Shown here: piece by piece, positions 11,372 to 22,499 of the stretch | Position numbering within the stretch: position 1 is the stretch's first letter | Layout: the number at the start of each line of letters is the position of its first letter | From: Heloderma charlesbogerti | Taxonomy: Eukaryota; Chordata; Lepidosauria; Squamata; Helodermatidae | Assembly (NCBI GenBank): GCA_026122225.1 | Contig: JANEZZ010001871.1 | Span: forward strand, 434,001-498,000 | DNA: 64,000 nt | Direction of reading: 5' to 3' | The notes under the pieces: generated by a model | The model's database searches: none | Seen by the model: the letters and a program-made list of their open reading frames with translations, nothing else | What the model was told of the DNA's origin: nothing | Made by a program: the position numbers and the translations under genes

Positions 11372-12147
11372 GTGATGGTTATGGTTAGCAGCAGCAGCAT
11401 TTTAACCGCACACTTCAGCCAGAAAGGTTCCCAGAGCAGCCTACAAATATCAGTAGTAAGACAGTTCCTGCCTTCAGGCTTATAATCTAAAACACTCCGG
11501 GAAAAAGGGATGGGAAAGGAAGAGAAGTTAGCCTGTGAATTGCTCCCACAATAGGTACAGTGATAACTTTTCATGGGACCAATTTGTGCTGATGCAAGAG
11601 CTTGTGGCACCCTGTCACCAGCAGGGAACTGACCCAATCAAAAGTATCACCTTGCCCAGTTTGACAGGTTTGTAAGATGCCAGAAGAGATGGCAGGTTGA
11701 AAAGTTTATAGCCAGCAACTCTCCCAAGTATGCTTAGTGACTGCTGCAAAACATCAGACTAGACTTCCAGGGATACATTGCCCATCACCCCAGAAAAGCA
11801 GGTTATTCACATATTAAGGACACATACAGAATGCCAGATATGGCTTCTCTGCTTTTCTGAGGATGGAGCTACCTATTTCGTGGGACGTGAAGCCATCTCC
11901 TAAAATGGCATCCCCATGTTGAGTTCCCCCACTCTACCTCGTAATGTGTAGGAATGCCTGTGCGTGTTGCGTGTTCCCACCCCCACTCTGCAAACAAAGC
12001 AGTGGCTGGCAAGGTGGGGAAACGCACAATGTGATGACAACAGGACATGAGGTAAGTGGGCACTGGTGGGAGAAGTCATCACAGATATGTCATTTTTGAC
12101 CACAGATCACGTCAAGTGTAATGTATCGTTTATTCCTAAGAGCTGTT
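11372..12147. other. Unexplained intergenic DNA
   Basis: No gene or clear repeat is seen. Confidence 0.45.
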
Positions 12148-12395
12148 GCTGTGTTGGGGCTTGGAGTGTAAACTATTCAAATCCCACCATGCCCTCAGCC
12201 ATAAACACACTAGTTGACCTTCAGCAAGCCATTTTTCTCTCAGCCTTAGTCCCTACACTCCCCCCTCACCCCCACACACCAATATAGGGATGATAATAAT
12301 AATGATGACCTACTCTAGGGGGCTGTTGCAAGGATTACTGAGGTAATGTATGTGAAGTGCTTTAAAGCACTATTAAAATGCTAAACATTCACTCA
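12148..12395 (+). mobile_element. MIR/CORE-like SINE
   Basis: The tRNA-like head is weak, with TTCAAATCCCACCATGCCCT (B-box region). TGACCTTCAGCAAGCCATTT, a GGGCTGTTGCAAGGATTACT block and a TGTGAAGTGCTTTAAAGCAC tail follow in the usual order. Confidence 0.68.
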
Positions 12396-12555
12396 AATGA
12401 ATATTCCCTTAACTAGAATCATGTCTGACATACTTTCAAGGCCTCCGTTTCCAAGGTAACTAGTGTTTTAGGACACTGATCACCCTGAATCTCTCACCAC
12501 TTTTGAAACAGGTTAAACTTCCTTTTCCCCCTATAACATGTGTGTGTGTCTGTGT

Positions 12556-12650
12556 CCTCATTGAGTCAGTGGGAACCCACTTACTTGGGAGTCAGTCTCG
12601 CTGAATTTAGTGAGGCTTACTTCTGCGTAGACATGCATAATAGTGCACTG
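12556..12650. repeat. GTAAGCCCCATTGA palindromic repeat
   Basis: ACCCACTTACTTGGGAGTCA and GAGGCTTACTTCTGCGTAGA plus ACATGCATAATAG are the standard blocks. Confidence 0.65.
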
Positions 12651-13374
12651 TTAATAATTCAGTGCACACTGAATTGAACATATCCTGAACCAGCCCAACG
12701 CAGTACTTATGTATGACTAATATTGTGTCCTGTATTCACCAGACACATAACAGAAGCTTGTTGAAGATGGCCTTTCTACAGAAGAAATAAAAAGAGATAA
12801 CACATAAAATATCTAAAGTTATAAGTTTAAAAATATATATTATTATTTTGCATTTTCTGTTTCTCATCATGGAATCCCTGCAAAATGCACTCTGTGGATT
12901 TGCTAAAACACCATAGAAAACATTGCGGTGTGAAGAGGGCAAGGCAGAGGAAACATTTTAGTATTGTTTTGTTCCCTATCCCTCCGGTGCCCATCTCTTG
13001 CATGTGTGCATACAAGCACACACAGAGAAACTGAAACACACATGCATTCACACAATCCATTATCTGCCTTGCACAATGATGGTGCTGTTTAGGTAATAAA
13101 TGGAATTTCCCTGCTTTCCGCTCCCAACCCCAAGTTTTCCACCTCTGTCCCCAGCTTCCTCCATCTGCCATGCCCTCTTTGTCCTCTCCTCATAAGCATA
13201 TTAAACTGTTGCGAGGAAGCTGTATTTTCCCCTCTTCAAACTTGTGTGCTTTACAAACTCCACTGAAGGTCTTCTGCCCTCTTAAACCTGAAGGACCATC
13301 TGTGTCTCTCCATATCTGCCTACTCATATGCTAAGAGCTTCCTCCTCCTTTTCAGGTGCCTCTGCCATCTCAGG
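12651..13374. other. Unexplained intergenic DNA
   Basis: No gene is seen. CCATTATCTGCCTTGCACA followed by GGTGCTGTTTAGGTAATA occurs here (about 13058-13100) and again at 14050-14092, so a decayed repeat is shared by both places. Confidence 0.5.
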
Positions 13375-13695
13375 TGTGGTGGGTAACTACTGAGGAGGGA
13401 CCCTTTTTAGTGGTGGCACCCTGATTATGGAATGCTTTTCCCAGAGATGCTCATCTGGCACCTGCCTTTGTTGTCATTTGGCACCAGACTAAGGTCTCAG
13501 GGATTTTAACTCAACCTGTTTTATCTCTGCTGGGTTTTTAATGCTGCTTTTTAGATTTTGTGATTGCACTGTGGTGTATGCCTGCTTTAAATTGTTTTAT
13601 TGTATTTCTCTTGTAGATTATGATGATGATGATGGTAAGCTGCCCTGGAAAATTGTTTGGAGGGTGGGATAAAAATCCCCTTAAAAAAAGAAACA
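13375..13695 (+). mobile_element. L2-like LINE 3' tail
   Basis: It starts in the L2 C-terminal coding remnant (GTGGTGGCACCCTGATTATG, like other L2 copies) and runs through the T-rich 3' UTR to CTGCCCTGGAAAATTGTTTG and an A-rich end. A (GAT)n run at 13620-13635 interrupts it. Confidence 0.6.
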
Positions 13696-13815
13696 AATAA
13701 AAGGACTCCACCCATTCTGCTTTGCTGGAATTCCCTCCCAGAACACATCTGTAATGCCACCTCTCTTCCTTCAAAACCCATATCAAAATCCACATTTCTG
13801 TGAAGCCACTGCTTA

Positions 13816-13903
13816 AACCAGCTTTCCCCAATGGCTGTGCTGGCTGAGGATGATAGGAGTTGTAGTTCAGCACATCTGAAGGGCCCCAGGATGGGAAAAG
13901 GTG
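13816..13903. mobile_element. Foldback MITE fragment
   Basis: It has CAGCTTTCCCCAATGGCTG, then GATAGGAGTTGTAGTTCAGC and CATCTGAAGGGCCCCAGGA, as in the right half of the common foldback. Confidence 0.55.
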
Positions 13904-14582
13904 ACTTAGTCAGCTTTAGTCAGCTTCATCCCAAACCAAACTGAATCCTAAATATGCATAAATGCATTTGCACACATCCCTCCCTCCCGTGTTGCTCTTG
14001 CCTCTCCCAGATTGTAAGCCGCTTGGGTTCAGGGACCTGTTTTTTTTGCTCCATTATCTGCCTTGCACACGGATGGTGCTGTTTAGGTAATACTAATAAT
14101 TTCTCTGATGTGTTCAGTGTAGACAGTAAAGATGAGATGCACAGGACATGCACTTTAGCTTGGCAAATAACATAATAAAAGCCCATTTCAGTCAAGGCCA
14201 GTGGTTTCTGAATAAGCAAGGGGTTTTGTCGTCTTCTTTTTCCCTCAAGGGAGCTATTGCAATAGTCATTAGTTGCCCTATTCATCATTTAAGTACAGCA
14301 TCATCCAGAGCTCCCTTGGAAATGAATGTACATGACACAATTACACAACGGAAGGACTGTAGGCTATTCAGTGCAGTTCAAGATAATCAGGCTAGGTATA
14401 TAATGAAGAAGGAGAGTGAGAGCATCTGTCTCTCCAGAGGATTAAAATAAATACCATCATCTCTGGGGGCTCAGTTGGTTAATGGTTAGAACTCAAGGCT
14501 CCTTATATCCCTGGGAAAGTGTCCAAAGAACAGAACATGTGACAGAGCTAGGGTGCAGATGGAAGACAGAAGTTATCATGCT
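13904..14582. other. Mostly unexplained intergenic DNA
   Basis: It contains the second copy of the CCATTATCTGCCTTGCACA block (14050-14092) and nothing else I can name. Confidence 0.45.
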
Positions 14583-14860
14583 TGCTAGAAAGGTTAAGAA
14601 CATAAGAAGAGCCCTGCTGGATCAGACCAAAGGCCTATCTAATTCATCCTTCTGTTCCCACAGTGGCCAACCAGATGCCCACGGAAAGCTCACAAGCAGG
14701 ACATGAGCCCAGCATCCCTCTCCTGTGCATGTTCCTTAGCAGTTGTTATTGGGAGCCATGTTGCATCTGATCTTGGAGGTAGTCTACATCCATCACAACT
14801 AGTAGCCACTGATAACCTTATCCTCCACAAGTGTCCTACCCTTTTGCTTGGCAAACTGTG
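14583..14860 (+). repeat. Interspersed repeat of unknown class (R1)
   Basis: It begins AACATAAGAAGAGCCCTGCT, continues CACAGTGGCCAACCAGATGC, and ends near ACCTTATCCTCCACAAGTGT. A second copy, split by an insertion, lies at 34505-35520. I recognise the sequence as a frequent reptile repeat but cannot say if it is a SINE or a LINE part. Confidence 0.68.
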
Positions 14861-14867
14861 TTCTGGT

Positions 14868-15222
14868 CAGGGCCAGCATCTGGGGTAGGCCTCATTGGGC
14901 ATCAGCTGAGGCTCACACCCCTGCAGGAACCCAACTGTCAATGGCCGGAACCTGCTGGCCCTGCTATTCCTCCTCCTTGCTGTTGGCGTCTCTTCACCCA
15001 CCTGCCTTGAGCATGCAAGCCGTGACAGGAGTGAGAAGTTAGAGCAGCTTCCTACTCTTGTTTTACACAGTTCCTCCAGACAGTTGTGTAGATTGGTCCC
15101 AGAGGGAGAGGGTAAGTGAACAGGCAGCAGGGACATAAGCAAATAGGAAAAGAACCACTCAGGGAGGGGGGCCAATGAGAGCACCCTGCCCAAGGGCCCC
15201 CCAAAACCTGGAGCTGGCACTG
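14868..15222. mobile_element. hAT-like element, CAGGGCC-ended family
   Basis: It starts CAGGGCCAGCATCTGG, ends CCTGGAGCTGGCACTG, and is flanked by TTCTGGT (14861-14867) and TTCTGGC (15223-15229). It shares TTGGGCA and GCCCAAGGGCCCC blocks with 11007-11371. It sits at the end of the repeat at 14583-14860. Confidence 0.7.
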
Positions 15223-15229
15223 TTCTGGC

Positions 15230-16071
15230 GAACCCAGGAGTTCCTCAGAAGCTTATCAGATGTCATTTCTTGTGAAGATCAGTGATAGCAGACAAGCTGC
15301 CCTGAAAGACAGCTTCCACATGACTGCCAATCTTCCTTGCAGATATATACTGCTGCAGGGGCGTGTTGGATGTCTTCTAGGTCACACTGCCAGTTCAAGT
15401 GGGGGAAACTGTGAGGACTAACAAGCCTGTCCAGTGCCCCACATAGACTGAGTGTGCACCTTAGAGCAGCCTTCAGAGCATCTAGCGGGCACTAGGCTGG
15501 GGAAGGCTGCCCCAGAATGCCTTGCAATGCTTGGGGTTCCTCAGCAGACAAGTCAACATGAAAACCAGTTCCCTGAAGATAGAAGGTTTGCATAACCTGC
15601 TCCCATTCTAAGAATAGTCAAATAAGCGGGCAGAAATTCCAAATCAAGCTCCTTTTACCATCAGTGGCTTAATTTGACATGCTCATAAGAGTCCAGTAGA
15701 AGGGGAAATAATTTCTCCACAGTTCCAGCTATTTATAAGTTAAATGGTGCATTTTAAATCTGTTTAAAATAGCCAGCCGTGCTAACTGGCTTGTAGTGAA
15801 AAGTACAGTTACATAAATCCATTCATGGGTCAATTCACATATGCTGTAAACTACTTGCTGTCCCATCACCAAAGGACTTGCACAGTTGAATGTGTGAGAC
15901 ACTGCCACTGCAAAAAGCATTGCATTGGAGGTTACATGATCTGCAGTGTTTGATCTATGATGGCCAATTCGTACATGCAAGTTAGCACTTGATAGTACCA
16001 TTCCCAAGCAATGAACACACATGTGTGAGTGTACTATGCCTTGCAACAGTGATGGTACCCTCCTGTGTATG
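15230..16071. other. Unexplained intergenic DNA
   Basis: A piece at about 15464-15512 resembles the CTGGGGAAGGCTG end of the common foldback. The rest is unexplained. Confidence 0.45.
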
Positions 16072-16081
16072 TTTTTGTTGT

Positions 16082-19000
16082 TTATTCGTTCAGTTGCTTC
16101 CGACTCTTCGTGACTTCATGGACCAGCCCACGCCAGAGCATCCTGTCGGCCGTCGCCATCCCCAGCTCCCCCAAGGTCAAGTCTGTCACCTCCAGAATAT
16201 CATCCATCCATCTTGCCCTTGGTCGGCCCCTCTTCCTTTTGCCTTCCACTTTCCCTAGCATCAGCATCTTCTCCAGGGTATCCTGTCTTCTCATTCTGTG
16301 GCCAAAGTACTTCAGTTTTGCCTTTCATATCATTCCCTCAAGTGAGCAGTCTGGCTTTATTTCCTGGAGTATGGACTGGTTTGATCTTCTTGCAGTCCAA
16401 GGCACTCTCAGAATTTTCCTTCAACACCACAGTTCAAAAGCATCTGTCTTCCTTTGCTCTGCCTTCCCTATGGTCCAGCTCTCGCAACCATAGGTTACTA
16501 TGAGGAATACCATTGCATTAACTATGCGGACCTTTGTTGTCAGTGTGATGTCTCTGCTCTTCACTATTTTATCAAGATTTGTCATTGCTGTCGTCCCAAG
16601 AAGTAAACGTCTTCTGATTTCCTGGCTGCAGTCAGCGTCTGCAGTAATCTTTGCGCCTAGAAAGACAAAGTCTGTCACTGCCTCCACGTTTTCCCCCTCT
16701 ATTTGCCAGTTATCAATCAAGTTGGTTGCCATAATCTTGGGGTTTTTTAGGTTAAACTGCAACCCAGCTTTTGCACTTTCTTCTTTCACCTTCGTCATAA
16801 CGTTCCTCAGCTCCTCCTCGCTTTCAGCCATCAAAGTGGTATCATCTGCATATCTGAGATTATTAATGTTTCTTCCAGCGATTTTAACTCCAGTCTTGGA
16901 TTTATCAAGCCCCACACGTCGCACGAATAGGTAGGGTGAAAGTATACAACCCCGCCATACTCCTTTCCCAATGTTAAACCAGTCCGTTGTTCCGGGGTCT
17001 GTTCTGACCATTGCTACTTGGTGGTTATACAGATTCCTCAGGAGGCAGACAAGATGATTTGGTATCCCCATACCACCAAGAACTTGCCACAGTTTGTTAT
17101 GATCCACACAGTCAAAGGCTTTAGAATAGCCAATAAAACAGAAATAGATGTTTTTCTGAAACTCCCTGGCTTTCTCCATTATCCAGCGGATATTGGCAAT
17201 TTGGTCTCTAGTTCCTCTGCCTTTTCTAAACCCAGCTTATACATGTGGCAATTCTCGTTTCATGAATTGCTGGAGTCTACCTTGCAAGATCTTGAGCATT
17301 ACCTTACTGGCATGTGAAATAAGTGCCACTGTTCGATAGTTTGAACGTTCTTTAGTGTTTCCCTTTTTTGGTATAGGGATGTAAGTTGATTTTTTCCAAT
17401 CTTGTGTTTTCCAAATTTGCTGGCATATGGCATGCATCACCTTGACAGCATCATCTTGCAAGATTTTAAACAGTTCAGCTGGGATACAGTCGTCTCCTGC
17501 TGCCTTGTTATTAGCAATGCTTCTTAAGGCCCATTCAACCTCACTCTTCAGGATGTCTGGCTTTAACTCACTGACCACACCGTCAAATCCATCCCCGATA
17601 TTATTATCCTTCCTATACAGATCTTCCGTATACTCTTGCCACCTTTTCTTGCTCTCTTCTGCTTCTGTTAGGTCCTTGCCATCTTTGTTTTTGATCATAC
17701 CCATTTTTGCCTGGAATTTACCTCTGATGTTTCTGATTTTCTGGAAGAGGTCTCTTGTCCTTCCTATTCTATTATCTTCTTCCACTTCCGCTCATTGCTT
17801 GTTTAAAAATAATTCCTTCTCTCTTCTGGCTAACCTCTGGAATTTTGCATTTAATTGGGCATATCTCCCCCTTTCACTGTTGCCTTTTGCTTTCCTTCTT
17901 TCTTGGGCTACTTCCAGTGTCTCAGCAGACAGCCATCTTGCCTTCTTGGTTTTCTCTTTTTTGGGACGTTTTTTGTTGCCACCTCCTGAACAATGTTGCG
18001 AACTTCTGTCCATAGTTCTTCCAGGACCCTATCTACTAAATCTAGTCCCTTAAATCTATTCTTCACCTCCACTGCATATTCATGAGGAATATTAGTGAGC
18101 TCATATCTAACTGATCTGTGGGTCTTCCCTATTCTCTTTAGTCTGATTCTAACTTGTGCAATAAGAAGTTCGTGATCTGAACTACAGTCAGCTCCAGGTC
18201 TTGTTTTTACCGACTGTATAGATGTCCGCTACCTTTGGCTACAAAGGATGTAGTCAATCTGATTTCGGTGTCGACCATCTGGTGAAGTCCATGTATAAAG
18301 TCATCTTTTAGGTTGTTGGGAAGTGAGTGTTTGTTATGCAGAGTGAGTTGTCTTGGCAAAATTCTATCAGCCTATGTTCCGCTTCATTTTGTTCTCCCAG
18401 ACTAGGGATGGCCATGAATTTCTCCACGAATCTCGGGGAGGCCGAATGCCAACGCATTCGGCCCCCGAAATTGTTGGTGAAATTCTCCGCCCCCCCCCCC
18501 CCGGGATGGGACTTACCTCCCTCGAATGTCCCTCTCGGTGGCAGGTCCCGGCGGCGTTTCAGCCATTACAAAGTGAATGGAAAAAAAAAACCACACACGC
18601 ACATGATAGGCTACGTAATGATTAACGTAGCCTATCACGGCTAGATTTCCAAAGTCAGCCGTGATAGGCTACATTAATCGTTATGTAGCCTATCACGGGT
18701 GACTTTGGGAAAAAGTCACCCGTGACTTTTACCCATTTGCGTACGCGCGTTTTTTGTTTTTTTTTCCCAAAGTCACCCGTGATAGGCTATGTAATGATTA
18801 ACTGGCCTGAACTTCGGGGGGAGAACCGAAGCACCTCCCCCCCACCGCGAAGCAAGCTGCAGGACCAGGTAAGTGACTTTCGTACATCACTATCCCAGAC
18901 CATGCTTGCCTGTAATTCCAGGTGTCGTTTGACTACCCATCTTAGCATTCCAGTCTCCTGTAATGAAAATAACATCTTTTTTTGGCGTACTATCCAGTAG

Positions 19001-19342
19001 GTGCTGCAGATCCTCATAGAATTGATCTACTTCTGCTTCTTCAGCATCTGTGGTTGGGGCGTATATTTGGATCACTGTGATGTTAAATGGCTTACCCTGA
19101 ATTTGAATTGAGATCATTCTATCATTTTTTGGATTGTATCCAAGCACTGCTTTAGCCACTTTATTGTTAATTATGAAGGCTACTCCATTTCTTCTGTGGT
19201 CCTCTTGTCTACAGTAGTAGATCTGGTGGTCATCTGATGTGAAATGGCCCATTCCAGTCCATTTCAGTTCACTGGCACCCAAAATGTCTATATTTAATCT
19301 TGACATCTCCCCAATAACCACATCCAATTTGCCCTGGCTCAT
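16082..19342 (-). pseudogene. BovB ORF2 (endonuclease + reverse transcriptase), disrupted
   Basis: On the minus strand, 19342-18890 encodes the endonuclease (MSQGKLDVVIGEMSRLNIDI, ELKWTGMGHF, GDWNAKMG). The frame is cut by the inserted element. Coding remains follow at 18013-17792 and 17785-17237 (DGKDLTEAEE, IANNKAAGDDCIPAELFK), then 17179-16421 (IDYAKAFDCVDHNKLW-type block, GKGVWRGCILSP, catalytic YADD at 16841-16852 in plus coordinates). The C-terminal piece at 16294-16082 has DTLEKMLMLGKVEGKRKRGR and HEVTKSRKQLNE. The GVRQG motif is altered to GVWRG. Several frame changes make it inactive. Confidence 0.88.
18403..18892. mobile_element. hAT-like non-autonomous DNA element inside BovB
   Basis: The 490-bp insert is flanked by the identical 8-bp duplication TCCCAGAC at 18395-18402 and 18893-18900, as expected for hAT transposons. 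Its ends TAGGGATG and CATCACTA form short terminal inverted repeats. It carries no coding sequence. The interior has a C run (18489-18502) and repeated hairpins around the core GATAGGCTAC, at about 18603-18640, 18660-18697 and a half copy at 18778-18805. Confidence 0.85.
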
Positions 19343-19721
19343 AGATCTTACATTCCAGGTTCCTATGGTGTGTTGATCTTTAGAACATTGGCTTTGTCAT
19401 TCACCACCAGCACCGTCAGCTGCTAGCTGTCCTTTCGGCTTTGAGCTAGCTGCGTCATCACATCTGGGGCTAGTTGAACTTATCCTCTGTTCCTCCCCAG
19501 TAGCATTTTGACCATCTTCCAACCTGGGAGTCCCATCTTCTCATGGTATACTGACATATCTCTGGTTGTACTGATCCATTTAGTTTTCACGGCAAGGATA
19601 CTGGGGTGGGTTGCCATGATCTTCCCGTCTTGGGTGTCCCTTCACAGTTTAGCTCATGGAGTCATTGAGGTGCTCAAACTCCAGCACCATGACAAGGTAA
19701 CAATCTCCTTTGCTGGAGTGT

Positions 19722-19788
19722 ATGTTTACCTAGTTGTAAATCCCATTGACTCCACTGGGGCTTAATCCCAGGTAAGTGAGTATAGGAT
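19722..19788. repeat. GTAAGCCCCATTGA palindromic repeat
   Basis: AAATCCCATTGACTCCACTG, TCCCAGGTAAGTGAGTATAG and GATTGC mark this copy, next to the BovB 5' end. Confidence 0.65.
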
Positions 19789-20177
19789 TGCTGGATCAGA
19801 GCAGTGAGGGATGGAAAATTCCTAAGTGCTTGACCCCTCATCCCAACACAAGCTGGGATCCTCAGTTTATCAGTACATTTTCATTAAGGTTAAAGGCAAA
19901 TTTAATGTGACCTTTGCTTTGCTAAAAGTTTGGAACCCAGGTTTGGGTTTCATAGCCCAGTTCTCCTGTCAGGAAGAAGTTGTATGCATTTAAGTTTGCC
20001 AAACCCAGTGGTGAAAGGGAGCAGATATGATCAAGAACAAGGATACCGGCATAAGGTTTCACATTGGTATGAAAGCAGTGCCATAAACAATAAGCTTTGA
20101 AAGCCTTTCTTTAAATCTTTCGGTCTGTTCTCAGAAAATGGAAACACAGGCAGTGCATAAGGTTTTTAAAGGGAGGT

Positions 20178-20900
20178 GTCATGGCTTACGATTGTGTGGG
20201 AAGTGAACCCTACCACCTAGTGTCATGCCCCCACTGGAGAAATCCTCCTCAGAGGAAGAGCTGGCACTCCCAGAAACCGAGGGCACCCGAGAGCAGTCAC
20301 TGCCACCAGACCAGGAGGAGCCTGGGCCCTCAGGGGAGATGGCTGCAGGTCCGTCCCTGTCAGGGGGAGGGGACTCTGCCTCTGGAGCAGAGACTGAGCA
20401 ACCTCCTGGCCCCCAGGAGTGTCATTGCCTCAAGTGACAGACAGGCCAGCAGGGCTCCCGCGAGAAGGAAAGGAGGACTTTGTTCGCTTGCAAAGGAGGA
20501 CTCTTCAGGAGAAAGTGACTCCTTATGGGTAGGGCTCTGATCATAGAGTTCTAATGTACTGCAGCGGGCTCTGTGGGGCTCACCAGGCTCTGGTGTTAAA
20601 AGTCTTCAGTGGCTGCCTAGCCAGTGCTAGACAACACAATTGTATCAGCTGCAGTGCCTTGTACTTCAGACCTTGTCTTGTGATTGGCCCTCTGTGCTAC
20701 TGACCCTTGGACTCCTTTTTGACTCACCTTCTGGACTGTGTAATGTATCTGACTGCCTAAGTGTGTTTTGACTTTGCCTGCTATCTTGACTCCTCCTGCC
20801 TTAGTCTGAAACCATTGGACTGACACTTGGGTTCTAGAACCTTTGCCTACTCCATTACTTTGCTTCTTGGTTACCCCCTTTACTTAGAATTTCCTGCAGC
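20178..20900 (+). mobile_element. Possible solo LTR
   Basis: It starts TGTCATGG, has a GAG-rich block resembling acidic peptide coding (20225-20437), then a pyrimidine-rich part with repeated GACT motifs, as in Gypsy-type LTRs of lizards. No matching target duplication or clear CA end was found. It could be another repeat or unique DNA. Confidence 0.3.
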
Positions 20901-21032
20901 CAATGCAGGACACCTAGCCTGTAGCTCATTGGGAGAGCCTGTGCTTTGTGGGCACCCTAAGGCCCCAGGCTCAATCCCTGCCATCTCCAGTTAAAAGGGT
21001 CAGGGAGCAGGTAATGGGAAAGGCCCTCCTGC

Positions 21033-21887
21033 CTGTGATTTATTTATGTGTTGGTTTTTTTCTGTACCACTCAATAGCTGAAGCTTTCTGGGCAGTTCAC
21101 AAACATTAAAGCCACAAGGTGCAGCATAAAACATTATTATTATTATCATCATCATCATATTTATACCCCACCTTTTTCCCAGTACTGGGACACAAGGCGG
21201 CTTACAAACATTAAAACATATACAATTAAAACATATGAAAATATACAGAAGTTAAAATATAATTAAACAACAATACAATTAAAATTATATTAAAAACATT
21301 AAAACAGCATTTTAAAACAGCATTTTAGCAGCTTACTCCCAGGTTCCAACTATGTCCCAAAGGCCTGCTGGAATAAGAATGCTTTCGCATGCCTCCGGAA
21401 ACACATCAAGGAGGGAGCCATCCTAGCCTCGTGGGCAGCCACTGAGAAGGCCCTTTCCCAGGTTCCCACCAAACATGCCTGTGATAGTGGTGGGACTAAG
21501 AGAAGGGCCTCCCCAGAGGATCTCAGGACATGGGCAGGTTCATAAGGGAGGATATGGTCTTTCAGATAACCTGGACCGGAGCCGTATAAAATATGAAAGC
21601 TTAGAACCATAATATAACAGTACAACCAGAATAAAACCTAGCAGCAATGCAGAGATTTAAAATACAAATTTAAAACACCCGAGTGAAAAGATTAGGAAGC
21701 TAAAATGGTAAAATCCTAGGGTAATAAAAAGGTCTTCACCTGGCAGCAGAAGAAGTACAACGTAGGTGCCAGGCAAACCTCTCCTGGAGAAGGACCCCTG
21801 GGGATGATCTTAGGGTCTGGGCAGGCACATATGGGAGGAGGCAATCCTTCACAGAACCTGGCCCCAAGCTGTTTAGAAATCCATCAT
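21033..21887 (-). mobile_element. Outer L2-like LINE tail, split by another
   Basis: On the minus strand, this old L2 C-terminal region (about 21887-21640) continues after an interruption into its 3' UTR (about 21131-21033, with the CTGCCCAGAAAGCTTC-type motif in reverse). No intact frame remains. Confidence 0.6.
21132..21640 (-). mobile_element. Inner L2-like LINE fragment
   Basis: The minus-strand frame 21625-21350 encodes LYGSGPGYLKDHILPYEPAH and RAFSVAAHEARMAPSLMCF, which parallels the C-terminal block of L2 copy 1 (YGSGPAYLKERL, RAFSVVAPTLWNSLP). Its AT-rich 3' tail with (ATT)n and (ATC)n reaches about 21132. It is a different subfamily from copies 1 and 2. Confidence 0.75.
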
Positions 21888-22236
21888 GGAGAGCTGTTGC
21901 CATTCAGCATAGACCATACTGGCATAGATGGCCCAATTGTCTGACTCAATAAAGGCAACTTCCTAGCCTGTGCAGAAGCCCTGCTCATTAGTTCCAAAGG
22001 ATGGGAACAAGTTGCAGTTGCTCAGAGGCACTTTTCTTGTTGAGATCATGTTTCATATCTATTTCTTTTAAATGTCCAGGGGGTGGGGATGGGGGTAGTG
22101 CTAACAGGATGTAGTTGGTGGGGACTGTGAGTCCAAGAGTAGCTAGCGACAAGTGATTTCCTCCCCCTGCTTACACCATTGACTACATTTACAGAAGTAG
22201 GCCATGAACCAAGAAGGGTTTTATATCGCTATCAGT

Positions 22237-22495
22237 GGGACTATTCAGACAACACACTAACCCACGCTCAGTGGCTGAGTGTGGGTTGTTTGTGGAACTG
22301 CAGGTTAATGTGTTGTCCGAATGTCCACAGGGTGGCTTGTTAACCATGCAGTGTGGCTTATTTTCTCAAACAAGTCACCTTGAGAACCCATGGTTCAACA
22401 ACACACTAACCCACGGTTCAACAAACAACCCATGGTTCAGCAAACAACCTACACTCAACCACTGAGTTAGGTTAGCGTGTTGTCTGAACAGTCTC
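22237..22495. mobile_element. Foldback MITE with about 40-bp inverted ends
   Basis: ACTATTCAGACAACACACTA at the left pairs with TAGCGTGTTGTCTGAACAGT at the right, with complementarity continuing into CTCAGTGGCTGAG and CTCAACCACTGAG. The interior repeats CCATGGTTCA blocks. Confidence 0.82.
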
Positions 22496-22499
22496 TGTA

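Larger units (their letters stand above)
16072..19710 (-). mobile_element. BovB (RTE-clade) LINE, nearly full length
   Basis: Read on the minus strand, it runs from 5' sequence near 19710 to an ACAACAAAAAC-type 3' end at about 16072. Endonuclease and reverse transcriptase match BovB, a LINE abundant in squamates and ruminants and a textbook case of horizontal transfer. A 490-bp DNA element (18403-18892) is inserted in it. Without the insert it is about 3.15 kb, close to the usual BovB length. The 5' border is judged from the stretch before the endonuclease that still resembles the BovB leader. Confidence 0.9.
20908..21978 (+). mobile_element. tRNA-Ala-derived SINE split by L2 fragments
   Basis: The head at 20915-20990 (TAGCCTGTAGCTCATTGGG, then a CTTTG anticodon-loop region) and body to about 21030 stop at CTCCTGCCTGTGA. 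The SINE resumes at about 21888 with GGAGAGCTGTTGCCATTCAG and ends GGCAACTTCCT near 21971. The gap is filled by L2 tails on the minus strand. Confidence 0.72.

Noticed and set aside
20225..20437. Acidic 70-codon ORF as a host gene
   Set aside because: No homologous exon follows and the surroundings look like an LTR or other repeat.
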